From: Planctomycetaceae bacterium
GTDB taxonomy: Bacteria; Planctomycetota; Phycisphaerae; UBA1845; UTPLA1
Assembly: GCA_011525745.1 (NCBI GenBank)
Contig: WYBU01000023.1
Span: 1-34,643 of the forward strand
Direction of reading: 5' to 3'
Length of the DNA: 34,643 nt
In this document: in pieces, positions 8,241-16,133 of the stretch
How the letters are laid out: each line of letters opens with the position of its first letter
Position numbering within the stretch: position 1 is the stretch's first letter
Notes under the pieces: generated by a model
What the model saw: the letters and a program-made list of their open reading frames with translations, nothing else
Told to the model about the DNA's origin: nothing
Database searches by the model: none
Made by a program: the position numbers and the translations under genes

Positions 8241-8801
8241 ATGATCAAGGCGGTCGACCTGCGAAAAGGCAGGGTCATTCAGCACGACAATGAACTGTGG
8301 ACGGTACACGACATCCACCGCACCGAGCGCGGGAACCTGCGCAGTTACATGCAGTGCAAGCTTAAGAATCTCAAGACCGGCCGCATGGCCGATTTCCGTT
8401 TCAGCGTCGATGACAAGCTCGAGACGCCGCACGTCGACGAGCGGGACTACGAGTATCTGTATCGCGAAGGAGACCATCTCGTCCTGATGGACCCCGAGAG
8501 CTACGACCAGATTCACGTTCCTCTGACGCTCAATGAAGACGCGGTGCTGTATCTGAAGGGCAACGAGCGCGTCAAGGTGCTCAAGATCGGCGGCGACCTG
8601 GCCGGGCTGGAACTGCCGTTTACGGTAGAACTGACCGTGACCGACACGCCGCCGGTGATCAAGGGCGCGACGGCCACCAATCAGAGCAAGGACGCGGTGA
8701 TGGAAACCGGCCTGCGCATTCGCGTGCCGCCGTTCATCGAGAACGGCGAGGCGGTTCGCGTGGATACGCGCACGGGCGAGTACATCGAGCGCGTGAAGTA
8801 A
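8241..8801 (+). CDS. efp: Elongation factor P
   Basis: 186 aa, the normal length. The protein shows the three-domain EF-P layout: N-terminal KOW-like domain (MIKAVDLRKGRVI, KLKNLKTG), middle OB domain and C-terminal OB domain (KDAVMETGLRIRVPPFIENG, then GEAVRVDTRTGEYIERV). It relieves ribosomes stalled at polyproline stretches by binding next to the P-site tRNA. The loop that reaches the peptidyl-transferase centre reads HRTERGNLRSY instead of the common PGKG form, so the usual Lys34 is absent; an Arg (R30) or Asn is at the tip. Which modification enzyme, if any, acts on it cannot be told from this window. The start is supported by AGGTGA 5 nt upstream of the ATG. Confidence 0.95.
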   Translation: MIKAVDLRKGRVIQHDNELWTVHDIHRTERGNLRSYMQCKLKNLKTGRMADFRFSVDDKLETPHVDERDYEYLYREGDHLVLMDPESYDQIHVPLTLNEDAVLYLKGNERVKVLKIGGDLAGLELPFTVELTVTDTPPVIKGATATNQSKDAVMETGLRIRVPPFIENGEAVRVDTRTGEYIERVK

Positions 8802-9077
8802 GGGCGGGTCAACTCAACGTATTAGTAATCGCCGCGTTGGCGCGCTGTGTGACGCTGCGCGGGCTGAAAACCCGTGCCAGGCGACGGGCCTCATGGCCAA
8901 GTCCTCGAGAGGCGCGATTCCCGGCGTGATCGAGCCGAATTCGCGCGGGGGCTTGACCAGGCAAACCCTCATTCAACAGCGCCGGTTCTTTCCGCTTGCG
9001 TCCAAACGCGGCGCGTTGCCCGACGCTCTCTCACAGTCGCGTTTCGGTTAATACAGCAAAACGCGGCGGCGCCGCGG
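8802..9077. repeat. efp to response-regulator spacer with a degenerate inverted repeat
   Basis: A convergent intergenic region of 276 bp without gene. Between about 8873 and 8968 it contains a copy of a loose dispersed element: 'atggccaagtcctcg' then, 50 nt later, 'cgcgggggcttgacc'. Related sequences occur near 11.4 and 14.5 kb. No clear terminator is seen. Confidence 0.4.
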
Positions 9078-9560
9078 TTAGTACTCCTGCACGTTGTACT
9101 CGACCCCCAGCAGGCCGTACGCGGTCGATAACAGCTTGTCCATCCGAAGTGGCTTGAGCAAGTATTCATCGACGCCCAGATTGCGCGCGTAGGCTTCGTG
9201 GCGGCGTCCTTCATTGGCGGTAATCATGATGACGAACGGCTTCTGCCCCTTTTCCTTCTTCGGGCGCATGCGCTCGAGAATCAGAAAACCGCTGCGTTTG
9301 GGCAGCATCATGTCCAGGATCATCAGGTCCGGCTGAAATGACACGACCAGATCCGATGCACGGTTGCCGTCCGACGCTGTTCGGATGTCCGCGCCCGAGC
9401 CGCTCAGTGACGCCTGAATGGTGGCGATAATGTCGGGATCGTCATCAACAAGCAGAATCTTCTTGCCATCCAGCGGTTTGGTGCCAGGTTCGCTCACGAG
9501 TGTGCTCTCCAATTCGGGTGTGTCATGCGCCAACGGAATGCCCGCGGGGCGGAAATCCAT
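9078..9560 (-). CDS. Single-domain response regulator (CheY-like)
   Basis: 160 aa: about 30 non-conserved N-terminal residues and one receiver domain with no output domain. All key positions are present: acidic pair DD (39-41 in KILLVDDDPD), phospho-acceptor D83 (DLMILDMMLP), T114 (IMITAN) and K136 (YLLKPL). It should therefore be phosphorylated by a histidine kinase and act by protein contact or as a phosphorelay step; no kinase is encoded nearby. The chosen start is ATG at 9560, since the longer frame (to 9944) runs into the protease gene. A promoter-like -10 lies only 6 bp upstream, so the message may be nearly leaderless. The protease gene upstream on the same strand ends 44 bp before. 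Confidence 0.9.
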   Translation of the reverse strand: MDFRPAGIPLAHDTPELESTLVSEPGTKPLDGKKILLVDDDPDIIATIQASLSGSGADIRTASDGNRASDLVVSFQPDLMILDMMLPKRSGFLILERMRPKKEKGQKPFVIMITANEGRRHEAYARNLGVDEYLLKPLRMDKLLSTAYGLLGVEYNVQEY

Positions 9561-9566
9561 TCCTAT

Positions 9567-9596
9567 TGTATATGCTACGGCCCGCTTCGGAAACAA
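9567..9596 (-). promoter_or_regulatory. Possible promoter of the response regulator
   Basis: Minus strand TTGTTT (9591-9596), 18 nt, TATACA (9567-9572), ending 6 bp before the ATG. If used, transcription would start at or just after the start codon. Confidence 0.3.
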
Positions 9597-9604
9597 ACGA
9601 GATT

Positions 9605-11329
9605 TTAAAGGCTCGGCTGCGCCGCCCCATCGGCTATCCGGTACTCCTGCACGCGATCCTCGGCAAAGCGATCGTGTTCCACGTACATCGTGCGCAGGTG
9701 GGGCAGCGACAGCCCCCCCACCGTGCGAAAGTCGCCGTACTCGAAGCGCAACAGCTTGCCCGTCACGGGATCGGTAAACGAAACATAGAGCAGCCGGGCT
9801 GTCTCGTCGTCGAATGCCATTTCGATGGTCAGCCCCTCGTCGCCTCGCCGCTCGATCACGACTGCGATGCGGCCCGCCACCTCGTCCCCACCGGTCACGC
9901 GCCATTGCGATGACCGCGCCCGCCGGGGCGGAAACATGACGCACCAGCGGGCCAGCGCTTCGATCTCGGCCGGCTGCAGGGCGATTGCGTTGGCGTCGAG
10001 CGCGACATCTGCCGGGCGCAGTTCGCGGGACTCCGCTTTCGTTTCGCGTCCATCCCGCGCCGACGTTCGCTGATAGGTCACCGTCCAGCCGGACAGGCCG
10101 TCGAGCACGTCCGCCGGGCCGACGGCGGCCCGCGCCCGTTTCAGCACGCGGCGCACCTCCCGGATGTTGGCCCGATCGTTTGTTCCCTCCAGCGGCTGCG
10201 GCAGTTGTCGCGCCTCTTCCGGCGGCACATCGGGCGGCGGGCGCTCGCGCCGGGGCAGCGGCAGCGATTCGAGCCGAAAGCGCAGCGCGTGCGTCTTGTC
10301 TTCGCGCTGGACCGACAACTCGACCGGCCAGCGGGCCGGGTACGAACCGACCCAGTTCATGAGCTGATTAGCGCTGTGAATCGGCCGGCCGTTGAACGCC
10401 AGCACGCGATCGCCCACGCGCAGACCCGCGCGATAGGCGTCGGACGTCCTGAGGATCTGGTCGATGAGCACCAGCCGCGGCTGCCGATCGAACGCGGTCG
10501 CCCCCAACGTCGCATGTTGTGTCTCAAGCCCGGCCCGCAGCCCCGGAAGAAATCGGCGAATCTGGTTGGAACTGATTGCGTATCCCACGCCGACGTTGAC
10601 GCGACTGCGTTCTTCCGCGCCGATGCGGCCGTTGATGCCGACGATCTCGCCCCGCATGTTGAACAACGGCCCGCCGGAGTTGCCGGGATTAATGGACGTG
10701 TCGGTCTGGATGCAGTCGGTGTAGATCAGCGTGCGGCGCACGCCCGAAAGGTATCGGTGCAGACCGGATACGATGCCAAGTGTAACGGTCGGCCGGAAAT
10801 CCTCGGCCAACAGGAACGGATTGCCCATCGCCAGCGTTTCGTCGCCGACGCGCAGCGCGTCGGAATCGCCCAGCGGTGCGAATGTGAACGGCCCTTCACC
10901 TTTGAGGCGGAACATGGCCACGTCGCCGGCCGGGTCGATGCCGAGCACTTCGAGGGGCATGAGCACCGAACCGCCGCGGCCGGGTTCGACACCCTGCGGC
11001 AGATAACGGCCGCCCTCGCCCTCGCGGCCGCCACCGAGCGCGGCGACGACGTGATAGTTGGTCAGGCCGTATCCGTCGGCGTCGATCAGCACGCCCGATC
11101 CGCCGCCGGCGCGCCCGCCCCTGGGAAAGACGCACACGACTTTCGGAGCGAGCGTCTGTATCAGCGTTACGCGCGCCTGCTCGGCGGCGCGGACCAACTC
11201 CCGCGAGGAGCGATCCGGCTCGATCGCGAGCATGGCGAGCGTCAATGAAATGGCCATGCTGAAAGTCACGATGACAAACTCCGCCGGGAGCAGGCTCAAC
11301 GGCGTGTACGACGACGGCGAGCGTATCAA
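9605..11329 (-). CDS. Trypsin-like serine protease with PDZ domain (HtrA/DegP type)
   Basis: 574 aa. A hydrophobic N-terminus (residues about 10-36) suggests export or a membrane anchor. The protease domain has the full triad: H93 (LTNYHVV), D136 (DPAGDVAMF) and S218 (NPGNSGGPLF). A PDZ domain follows at about 275-350 (DAYRAGLRVGDRVLAFNGRP). A Pro/Arg-rich linker leads to a C-terminal domain of about 170 residues (about 400-574) that is not usual for HtrA proteins; its beta-rich look and the pattern 'TGKLLRFEYGDFRTVGGLSL' recall LolA/RseB-like lipoprotein-carrier folds, but this is only an impression. The family degrades or senses misfolded envelope proteins. The frame opens with TTG at 11329; the ATG at 11257 is an alternative start, and neither has a clear ribosome-binding site. 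Confidence 0.88.
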   Translation of the reverse strand: MIRSPSSYTPLSLLPAEFVIVTFSMAISLTLAMLAIEPDRSSRELVRAAEQARVTLIQTLAPKVVCVFPRGGRAGGGSGVLIDADGYGLTNYHVVAALGGGREGEGGRYLPQGVEPGRGGSVLMPLEVLGIDPAGDVAMFRLKGEGPFTFAPLGDSDALRVGDETLAMGNPFLLAEDFRPTVTLGIVSGLHRYLSGVRRTLIYTDCIQTDTSINPGNSGGPLFNMRGEIVGINGRIGAEERSRVNVGVGYAISSNQIRRFLPGLRAGLETQHATLGATAFDRQPRLVLIDQILRTSDAYRAGLRVGDRVLAFNGRPIHSANQLMNWVGSYPARWPVELSVQREDKTHALRFRLESLPLPRRERPPPDVPPEEARQLPQPLEGTNDRANIREVRRVLKRARAAVGPADVLDGLSGWTVTYQRTSARDGRETKAESRELRPADVALDANAIALQPAEIEALARWCVMFPPRRARSSQWRVTGGDEVAGRIAVVIERRGDEGLTIEMAFDDETARLLYVSFTDPVTGKLLRFEYGDFRTVGGLSLPHLRTMYVEHDRFAEDRVQEYRIADGAAQPSL

Positions 11330-11563
11330 CTGCCTGCGGACGCCGCAGGTTCAGGCACGTCGAGATTCTATTGACGCCAATGGCCGACTGCGCGCGTCGT
11401 GGGGCACGACACGGCCAAGCCGTCGAGTCCACTCTTCACGCAAGCGGCGCCGTCCGCACAGCGGACCCTCCGCGCGAGGGCTTGACCGTGCCACGCCAAC
11501 CAAAGGGTGCTGCCTATTATTGTGACGATTCGCAAGGGCCGACAGCAACCGGCGGCCGGATCA
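11330..11563. repeat. Intergenic region with degenerate inverted repeat
   Basis: About 234 bp between the protease and pilT. From about 11399 to 11500 it contains the same loose element as at 8.9 and 14.5 kb (acacggccaagccgtcgag ... cgcgagggcttgaccgtgcc). No gene or terminator is recognised. Confidence 0.4.
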
Positions 11564-12595
11564 TCACCGGTAGCTGGCCAGCACGCTCTCGTACGAGTCG
11601 CGACCGATCACGCCTTCGTCCAGCAGCGCGTCAAGCGACTGTTTCATCGTCTGCATCCCGTACCGCGCGCCGGTCGTGATGACGTTCCGCAGGTGAAACG
11701 TGCTGCGGTTGCGGATCACGTTGCGCGCCGCGTCGCTGACGATCAGGATTTCGGTGGCCACGCGCTTGCCGCCGTCGACGGTCGGCAGCAGCTCCTGGTG
11801 AATCACGCCCATCAGGGCGTTGGCCAGCAGATCGCGGATGTGCCCGTCGCCGCCCTCCGGCGCGTAACTCAGCAGCCGCTCGATGATCTTGTCGATGCTG
11901 ATGATGTGCAGCGTCGACAGGACGAAGACGCCGGTCTCGGCCGCCGTCAGCGCGATCTTGATCGTCTCGTAGTCGCGCATTTCGCCGATGGCGATGACGT
12001 CCGGGTCCTGGCGCAGCGCGGCGCGCAGGCCGCTGGCAAACGTCATCGTGTCCTTGCCCACTTCGCGCTGGCGGACGATGCTCTGCTTGTTGACGTGGAC
12101 GTACTCGATCGGATCCTCGATCGTCACGATGGCCCGGCGGTGATGCGTGTTGATTGCGTCAATCATGGCCGCCATCGTGGTGGTCTTGCCCTGACTGGTG
12201 CTGCCGGTGATCAGCAACAGACCTTTTTGCAGATAGGCGAGGCGCGAGACGACCGGCGGCATTTTCAGGTCGTCGAGCCGGAACGGCTCGGCCGCCAGCA
12301 GGCGGATGACCGCGCCGACGGCGCCGTCGTTGTAGCTGATGTTGACGCGATAGCGGCAGCGCGAGTCGTCGGCGTACATGAAGTCGAGGTCGAGCTTCTC
12401 CTCGAACTCGACGATCTGATCGTCGGTCAGCAGCGCGTAGGACAGCTCTTTGGCCTGTGCCCGCGACAGCTCCTCCTTGGACACCGGAGTTAAATCATCT
12501 CCAATACGCATCACCACGGGCGCGCCGGCGACGATGTGGACGTCGGCGGCCTTGCGCGACTGCGCAATCGACAGGATTTTCTGGATCATTTCCAT
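11564..12595 (-). CDS. pilT: PilT-type twitching/retraction ATPase
   Basis: 343 aa, the usual PilT length. ATPase motifs in order: Walker A GSTSQGKTT (131-139), Asp box AIVTIEDPIEY (155-165), Walker B VIAIGEMRD (200-208) and His box STLH (227-230). The N-terminal domain begins MEMIQKILSIAQSRKAADVH, the usual PilT start, so ATG 12595 was chosen over the longer frame to 12694. The family forms hexameric motors that pull type IV pilus subunits back into the inner membrane for twitching motility and DNA uptake. No pilus genes are adjacent; dprA lies 9 kb away, and competence is a possible link. Walker A is slightly unusual (usual form GPTGSGKST). PilU or a related secretion ATPase is the alternative. 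Confidence 0.9.
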   Translation of the reverse strand: MEMIQKILSIAQSRKAADVHIVAGAPVVMRIGDDLTPVSKEELSRAQAKELSYALLTDDQIVEFEEKLDLDFMYADDSRCRYRVNISYNDGAVGAVIRLLAAEPFRLDDLKMPPVVSRLAYLQKGLLLITGSTSQGKTTTMAAMIDAINTHHRRAIVTIEDPIEYVHVNKQSIVRQREVGKDTMTFASGLRAALRQDPDVIAIGEMRDYETIKIALTAAETGVFVLSTLHIISIDKIIERLLSYAPEGGDGHIRDLLANALMGVIHQELLPTVDGGKRVATEILIVSDAARNVIRNRSTFHLRNVITTGARYGMQTMKQSLDALLDEGVIGRDSYESVLASYR

Positions 12596-12714
12596 GAAGC
12601 AATAGCTTAAACGCGCATCGAACAGGGCGGTAGGCCCCGGCGCGGACGGCACCATTCGACAGCCTCGGGCGCCGTCAGTATCGTACGTTCGCATCGTGCC
12701 ACGGGAGCGCAGCC

Positions 12715-13584
12715 ATGCCGATGTTTGATAAGGCCATCGTGCTCGGCGCCGGCGGAATGCTGGGGCGCTGCGTCACGGCCGAACTGACGCGGCGCGGCGC
12801 GGCGCATCGCGCGTATCGACATGCCGATCTCGATCTCGGCGACTTCGACGCCATTCGGCAACGGCTCAGCGAAGCGCAACCAGCGATCATCTTCAATTGC
12901 GCGGCGTTCACGCGCGTCGACGATTGCGAGACACAGCGCGATGACGCAATGCGGATCAACGGCGAAGCGGTCGGGGTGCTGGCCGAAACCGCGCGGCGGC
13001 TCGACGCGTTGCTCGTACACATCAGCAGCGACTACGTATTTGGCGGCGACGGCACGCGGCCCTACCGCGAGGATGACGCGCCCGCGCCCGATCACGCGCT
13101 GTCGGCCTACGGCCTGTCGAAGCTCGAAGGCGACCGGCGCATCGTCGCGTCGGGCTGCCGGCATCTGATCGCGCGCACGTCGTGGGTGTACGGCACGGGC
13201 GGGCCGAATTTCGTCGACGCGATCATTCGCGCAGCGCACAGCCGGCCGGAACTGAGCGTCGTCAACGATCAGCGCGGCCGGCCGACGTACGCCGCCGATC
13301 TGTGCGAGGGCATTTTTCGATTGCTCGACCGCGGCGCGGAGGGACTGGTCAACGTGACCAATTCCGACGAGTGCACGTGGTACGAGTTCGCCTGCGAAAT
13401 CGTCCGCCGCGCGGGACTCCACACCCCCGTTCGTCCGTGCACGACGGCCGAGTTTCCGCGGCCGGCGCGGCGGCCGGCCTATTCGGTGCTCGACATCGCA
13501 CGTTTCGTGGCACTGGTCGGCGCGCCGCTGCGTTCGTGGCGCGAGGCGCTGGGGGCGTATCTGGAAGCGCGCGGCGTGGAATAG
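12715..13584 (+). CDS. rfbD: dTDP-4-dehydrorhamnose reductase
   Basis: 289 aa, extended short-chain dehydrogenase fold of normal RmlD length. It has the nucleotide-binding glycines (GAGGMLG, residues 11-17), the conserved N-terminal block D-L-D, the SSDYVFGG segment and the catalytic Y-x3-K (YGLSKLEG). The segment RTSWVYGTGGPNFV and the PTYAADLC motif are typical for RmlD. The enzyme makes dTDP-L-rhamnose with NAD(P)H, the last step of the pathway. The other rhamnose genes (rmlABC) are not nearby. The gene is divergent from pilT with 119 bp between starts; a GGGAG ribosome-binding site precedes the ATG. Confidence 0.93.
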   Translation: MPMFDKAIVLGAGGMLGRCVTAELTRRGAAHRAYRHADLDLGDFDAIRQRLSEAQPAIIFNCAAFTRVDDCETQRDDAMRINGEAVGVLAETARRLDALLVHISSDYVFGGDGTRPYREDDAPAPDHALSAYGLSKLEGDRRIVASGCRHLIARTSWVYGTGGPNFVDAIIRAAHSRPELSVVNDQRGRPTYAADLCEGIFRLLDRGAEGLVNVTNSDECTWYEFACEIVRRAGLHTPVRPCTTAEFPRPARRPAYSVLDIARFVALVGAPLRSWREALGAYLEARGVE

Positions 13585-13677
13585 AGGCCCTTCTGGTATC
13601 CGAGTGCTCATGTTGACGCGCTGTCGGCTCATCGGACCCCACACGGGCTGAACGTCCATGGCACGCGAGCATCACGC

Positions 13678-13683
13678 TATAAT
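13678..13683 (+). promoter_or_regulatory. Promoter -10 of the ABC transporter operon
   Basis: A perfect TATAAT 27 bp upstream of the ATPase start, followed by a TGAGGA ribosome-binding site at 13697-13702. No good -35 hexamer is found at the right distance. Confidence 0.4.
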
Positions 13684-13709
13684 GGCGTTCGTCGTTTGAG
13701 GATCTCTGC

Positions 13710-14438
13710 ATGAGCGCCGCGGACATCGAACTCTCCAACGTCCACAAAAGTTACTACAAAGATCGTCTTGAAATCCCCGTGCTGCACGGCCTGAACCTGA
13801 AGATCGGCCCCGGCGATTTCGTCGCGATGATGGGGCCGAGCGGCTCCGGCAAGTCGACTCTGCTGCATCTGATCGGCGGTCTGGACTCTCCGAGCGACGG
13901 CTCGATCCGCGTCGGCGACGCGCTGTTGGAGCGCATGACTGAGCGGGCACTGACCGCCTGGCGCAGCCGGCACGTGGGCTTCATCTTTCAGATGTATCAC
14001 CTGGTTCCGGTGCTGACGGCGGCGCAGAACGTCGAGCTGCCGCTGCTGCTGTTTCGGATGCCGGCGTCGGAGCGACGGCGGCGCGTGGAGACGGCGCTGT
14101 CGGTCGTCGGCCTGGCGGACCGGGCGGATCACCGGCCGAATCAGTTGTCGGGCGGGCAGGAGCAGCGCGTCGCCATTGCGCGGGCGATCGTGACCGATCC
14201 GGAGGTGATTCTCGCCGACGAGCCGACCGGCGATCTGGACGCACGCATGTCGGAGGAAATCCTCAATCTGTTGAACCTGCTGAACAGCGAATTCGGGAAG
14301 ACGATCTTGATGGTGACGCACGATCCCAGGGCGGCGTCGCACGCCCGGCGGATCATCCATCTCGACAAGGGCGTGCTCGAACGGACGGAGGAGAATCCGG
14401 TTCGCCAGCCGATGGCTGGGGCACGGGCAGCGTCGTAG
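13710..14438 (+). CDS. ABC transporter ATPase of the MacB/LolD type
   Basis: 242 aa. All motifs are intact: Walker A GPSGSGKST (42-50), Q-loop Q94 (FIFQMYHLVP), signature LSGGQEQR (146-153), Walker B VILADEP with E171, D-loop and H204 (MVTHDP). The Q-loop context and size fit the LolD/MacB/FtsE group that pairs with MacB-FtsX permeases. These systems use ATP hydrolysis to drive mechanical movement of periplasmic domains, moving lipoproteins, peptides or drugs outward. It is the first gene of a four-gene plus-strand cluster (one ATPase, three permeases). Confidence 0.95.
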   Translation: MSAADIELSNVHKSYYKDRLEIPVLHGLNLKIGPGDFVAMMGPSGSGKSTLLHLIGGLDSPSDGSIRVGDALLERMTERALTAWRSRHVGFIFQMYHLVPVLTAAQNVELPLLLFRMPASERRRRVETALSVVGLADRADHRPNQLSGGQEQRVAIARAIVTDPEVILADEPTGDLDARMSEEILNLLNLLNSEFGKTILMVTHDPRAASHARRIIHLDKGVLERTEENPVRQPMAGARAAS

Positions 14439-14665
14439 TTGCGGGGTTTTGCGGTATCCGCCACGTGACGATGCCACGTGCTCGCTTTCGGAGTCTGAAC
14501 ATGGCCAAACCCTCGCGATGGGCGTTGATACTGGTACTTAGGGCTTCCCGGCGCGAGGGCTTGACCATGCCACACCACTAAGAATGTTGGCCATGCGGTT
14601 TACGCTACTACCCGACGGACTCGGCAAGACGCGATGCGTTGCCACGCCGTGCCGATGAGAACGCC
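14439..14665. repeat. Spacer with degenerate inverted repeat inside the ABC cluster
   Basis: 227 bp between ATPase and first permease. It contains 'catggccaaaccctcgcg' (about 14501-14518) and, 35 nt later, 'cgcgagggcttgaccatg', a near-perfect inverted repeat. Relatives lie at 8.9 and 11.4 kb. Transcription must cross it if the cluster is one operon. Confidence 0.5.
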
Positions 14666-15835
14666 ATGACATTGTCCTACGTGCTGATGCAGAACCTGCG
14701 GCGCAACCCGCTGCGCTCGGTGCTGACGACGGTGGCGTTCGCGTTGCCGATGGCAGTCTTCGTCGCGGCGATCTCGCTCGTCGTCGGGCTGATTCAGATC
14801 GGTCAGTCGGCGGCGAAGGAGCTGCGCCTGGCGGTGCACCACAAGACGACGATCACCAACAGTCTGCCGGAAGGCACGCGGCGCAAGATCGAGGGGCTTG
14901 ATCCGCAGGGGCGGCGACTGCGTGCGGTCTGCGGCATGAGATGGTTCGGCGGGCGCGTGCCCAACACGCAGAACACGCTGACGAGCCTGGCGTCCGATGT
15001 CGATACGTTCTGCGAGGTGCACCAGGACGCGGGGCTGACGCCGGATGAAGAACAGGCCTGGCTGCGCGAGCGGACGGCGTGCGTCGTGGGTCGCATTCCG
15101 GCCGAGAAGCACGGCTGGAAAGTGGGCGATCGCGTGACGCTCGAAAGCACGGTGCCGCCGTACCTGTCGCTGGAGTTCCGCGTCATCAAGATCATGACCG
15201 AGGCGTCGCGGGCGAACTACTTCTATTTCCGGCGCGATTACCTGGTCGAATCGATGAATCAGGTCGGCATCGAGGACTCGCGGTGCAACATCTTCTGGGT
15301 GAAATGCCGCACGCCCGAGGACCTGCGGACGCTTCAGCGCGACATCGACGCCGAGTTCGCCAACACGCCGGACGAGACCAAGAGCGAAGACGAGAACGCC
15401 TTCGGCGCGAATTTCGTGCAGGCCCTGGGCGACATTCCCAGTCTGATGCAGGCGATGGCGGTCGTGGTAGTGATCGTGGTGGCTCTGGTGGCCGCGAACA
15501 CGATGATGATGAGCGTGCGCGAGCGGGCACGGGAGCTGGCGGTGTTCAAGGCGATCGGGTTTCACTCGCGGCGGATATTTGCGATTGTTATTGGCGAAAG
15601 CATGATGCTGGCCCTGATCGGCGCGCTGCTGGGCGTCGTTCCGACGGCGGCACTGCTGACGATGTTCCCGGTGCGGCGGCTGGGGTTCGTGCCGCTGGCG
15701 TCGCTGGAGGTGTCGCCGATCGCGGTCGTCGGATCAATCGGGATCGCGCTGCTGGTGGGGTTGTTGGCGGGATTCTGGCCGGCGTATCAGGCGTTGCGGC
15801 TGCGGACCGTAGATGCGCTGCGGTATCTGGCGTAG
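14666..15835 (+). CDS. ABC transporter permease, MacB/FtsX family (first copy)
   Basis: 389 aa. Layout of the family: one N-terminal membrane helix (about 20-45, SVLTTVAFALPMAVFVAAIS), a periplasmic domain of about 210 residues and three C-terminal helices (about 262-285, 305-335 and 350-380). The ERARELAVFKAIGF motif after the second helix is the coupling region to the ATPase. The start is ATG 14666; the open frame extends to a TTG at 14639. It resembles the third permease gene closely in order and motifs (LRLAV-HK, LDPQGRRL, CGMRWFGGRVP), so the two are paralogues. Confidence 0.92.
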   Translation: MTLSYVLMQNLRRNPLRSVLTTVAFALPMAVFVAAISLVVGLIQIGQSAAKELRLAVHHKTTITNSLPEGTRRKIEGLDPQGRRLRAVCGMRWFGGRVPNTQNTLTSLASDVDTFCEVHQDAGLTPDEEQAWLRERTACVVGRIPAEKHGWKVGDRVTLESTVPPYLSLEFRVIKIMTEASRANYFYFRRDYLVESMNQVGIEDSRCNIFWVKCRTPEDLRTLQRDIDAEFANTPDETKSEDENAFGANFVQALGDIPSLMQAMAVVVVIVVALVAANTMMMSVRERARELAVFKAIGFHSRRIFAIVIGESMMLALIGALLGVVPTAALLTMFPVRRLGFVPLASLEVSPIAVVGSIGIALLVGLLAGFWPAYQALRLRTVDALRYLA

Positions 15836-15875
15836 CGCGGCGTTCGCCCTGGCGGCAGTCGCTGGGAGATTCGGA

Positions 15876-16085
15876 GCGTCTTCCGCCGCTCGCTGACGGT
15901 CGCGGTTCGGATCAGGAAAGCTGGGGCAGAGGCTGATCCGAACCGCGCCCGTGAGGAAGCGACGGGCAACGTCACGAAGCGCTGCGTCAGTAGTTCATGC
16001 GACTCGTCGGCCGATTGCGCGGTGCGATGAGGGCAGTTGGGAAGAGGCGTGTTCCGCCGCGCCCTGACGGTCGCGGTTCGGTTCA
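15876..16085. repeat. Composite intergenic repeat, copy A
   Basis: Two long arms, 15881-15914 and 15934-15966, are imperfect inverted repeats that share TGATCCGAACCGCG exactly and continue with partial pairing. A conserved tail follows (gactcgtcggccga ... gcgatga ... cgttccgccgc-ccctgacggtcgcggttcgg). The same arrangement recurs at 18676-18880 and 20219-20446. It occupies the 298-bp gap between the first and second permease genes and would form a hairpin of about 30 bp in the mRNA. Confidence 0.75.
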
Positions 16086-16133
16086 CGCAGCGCAGGCGCG
16101 GGTCGGTACGGAAGCTCGGGAGTCGAATCAGAC

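Noticed and set aside
11507..12493. A 328-codon plus-strand frame opposite pilT
   Set aside because: Antisense shadow of a gene with complete ATPase motifs.
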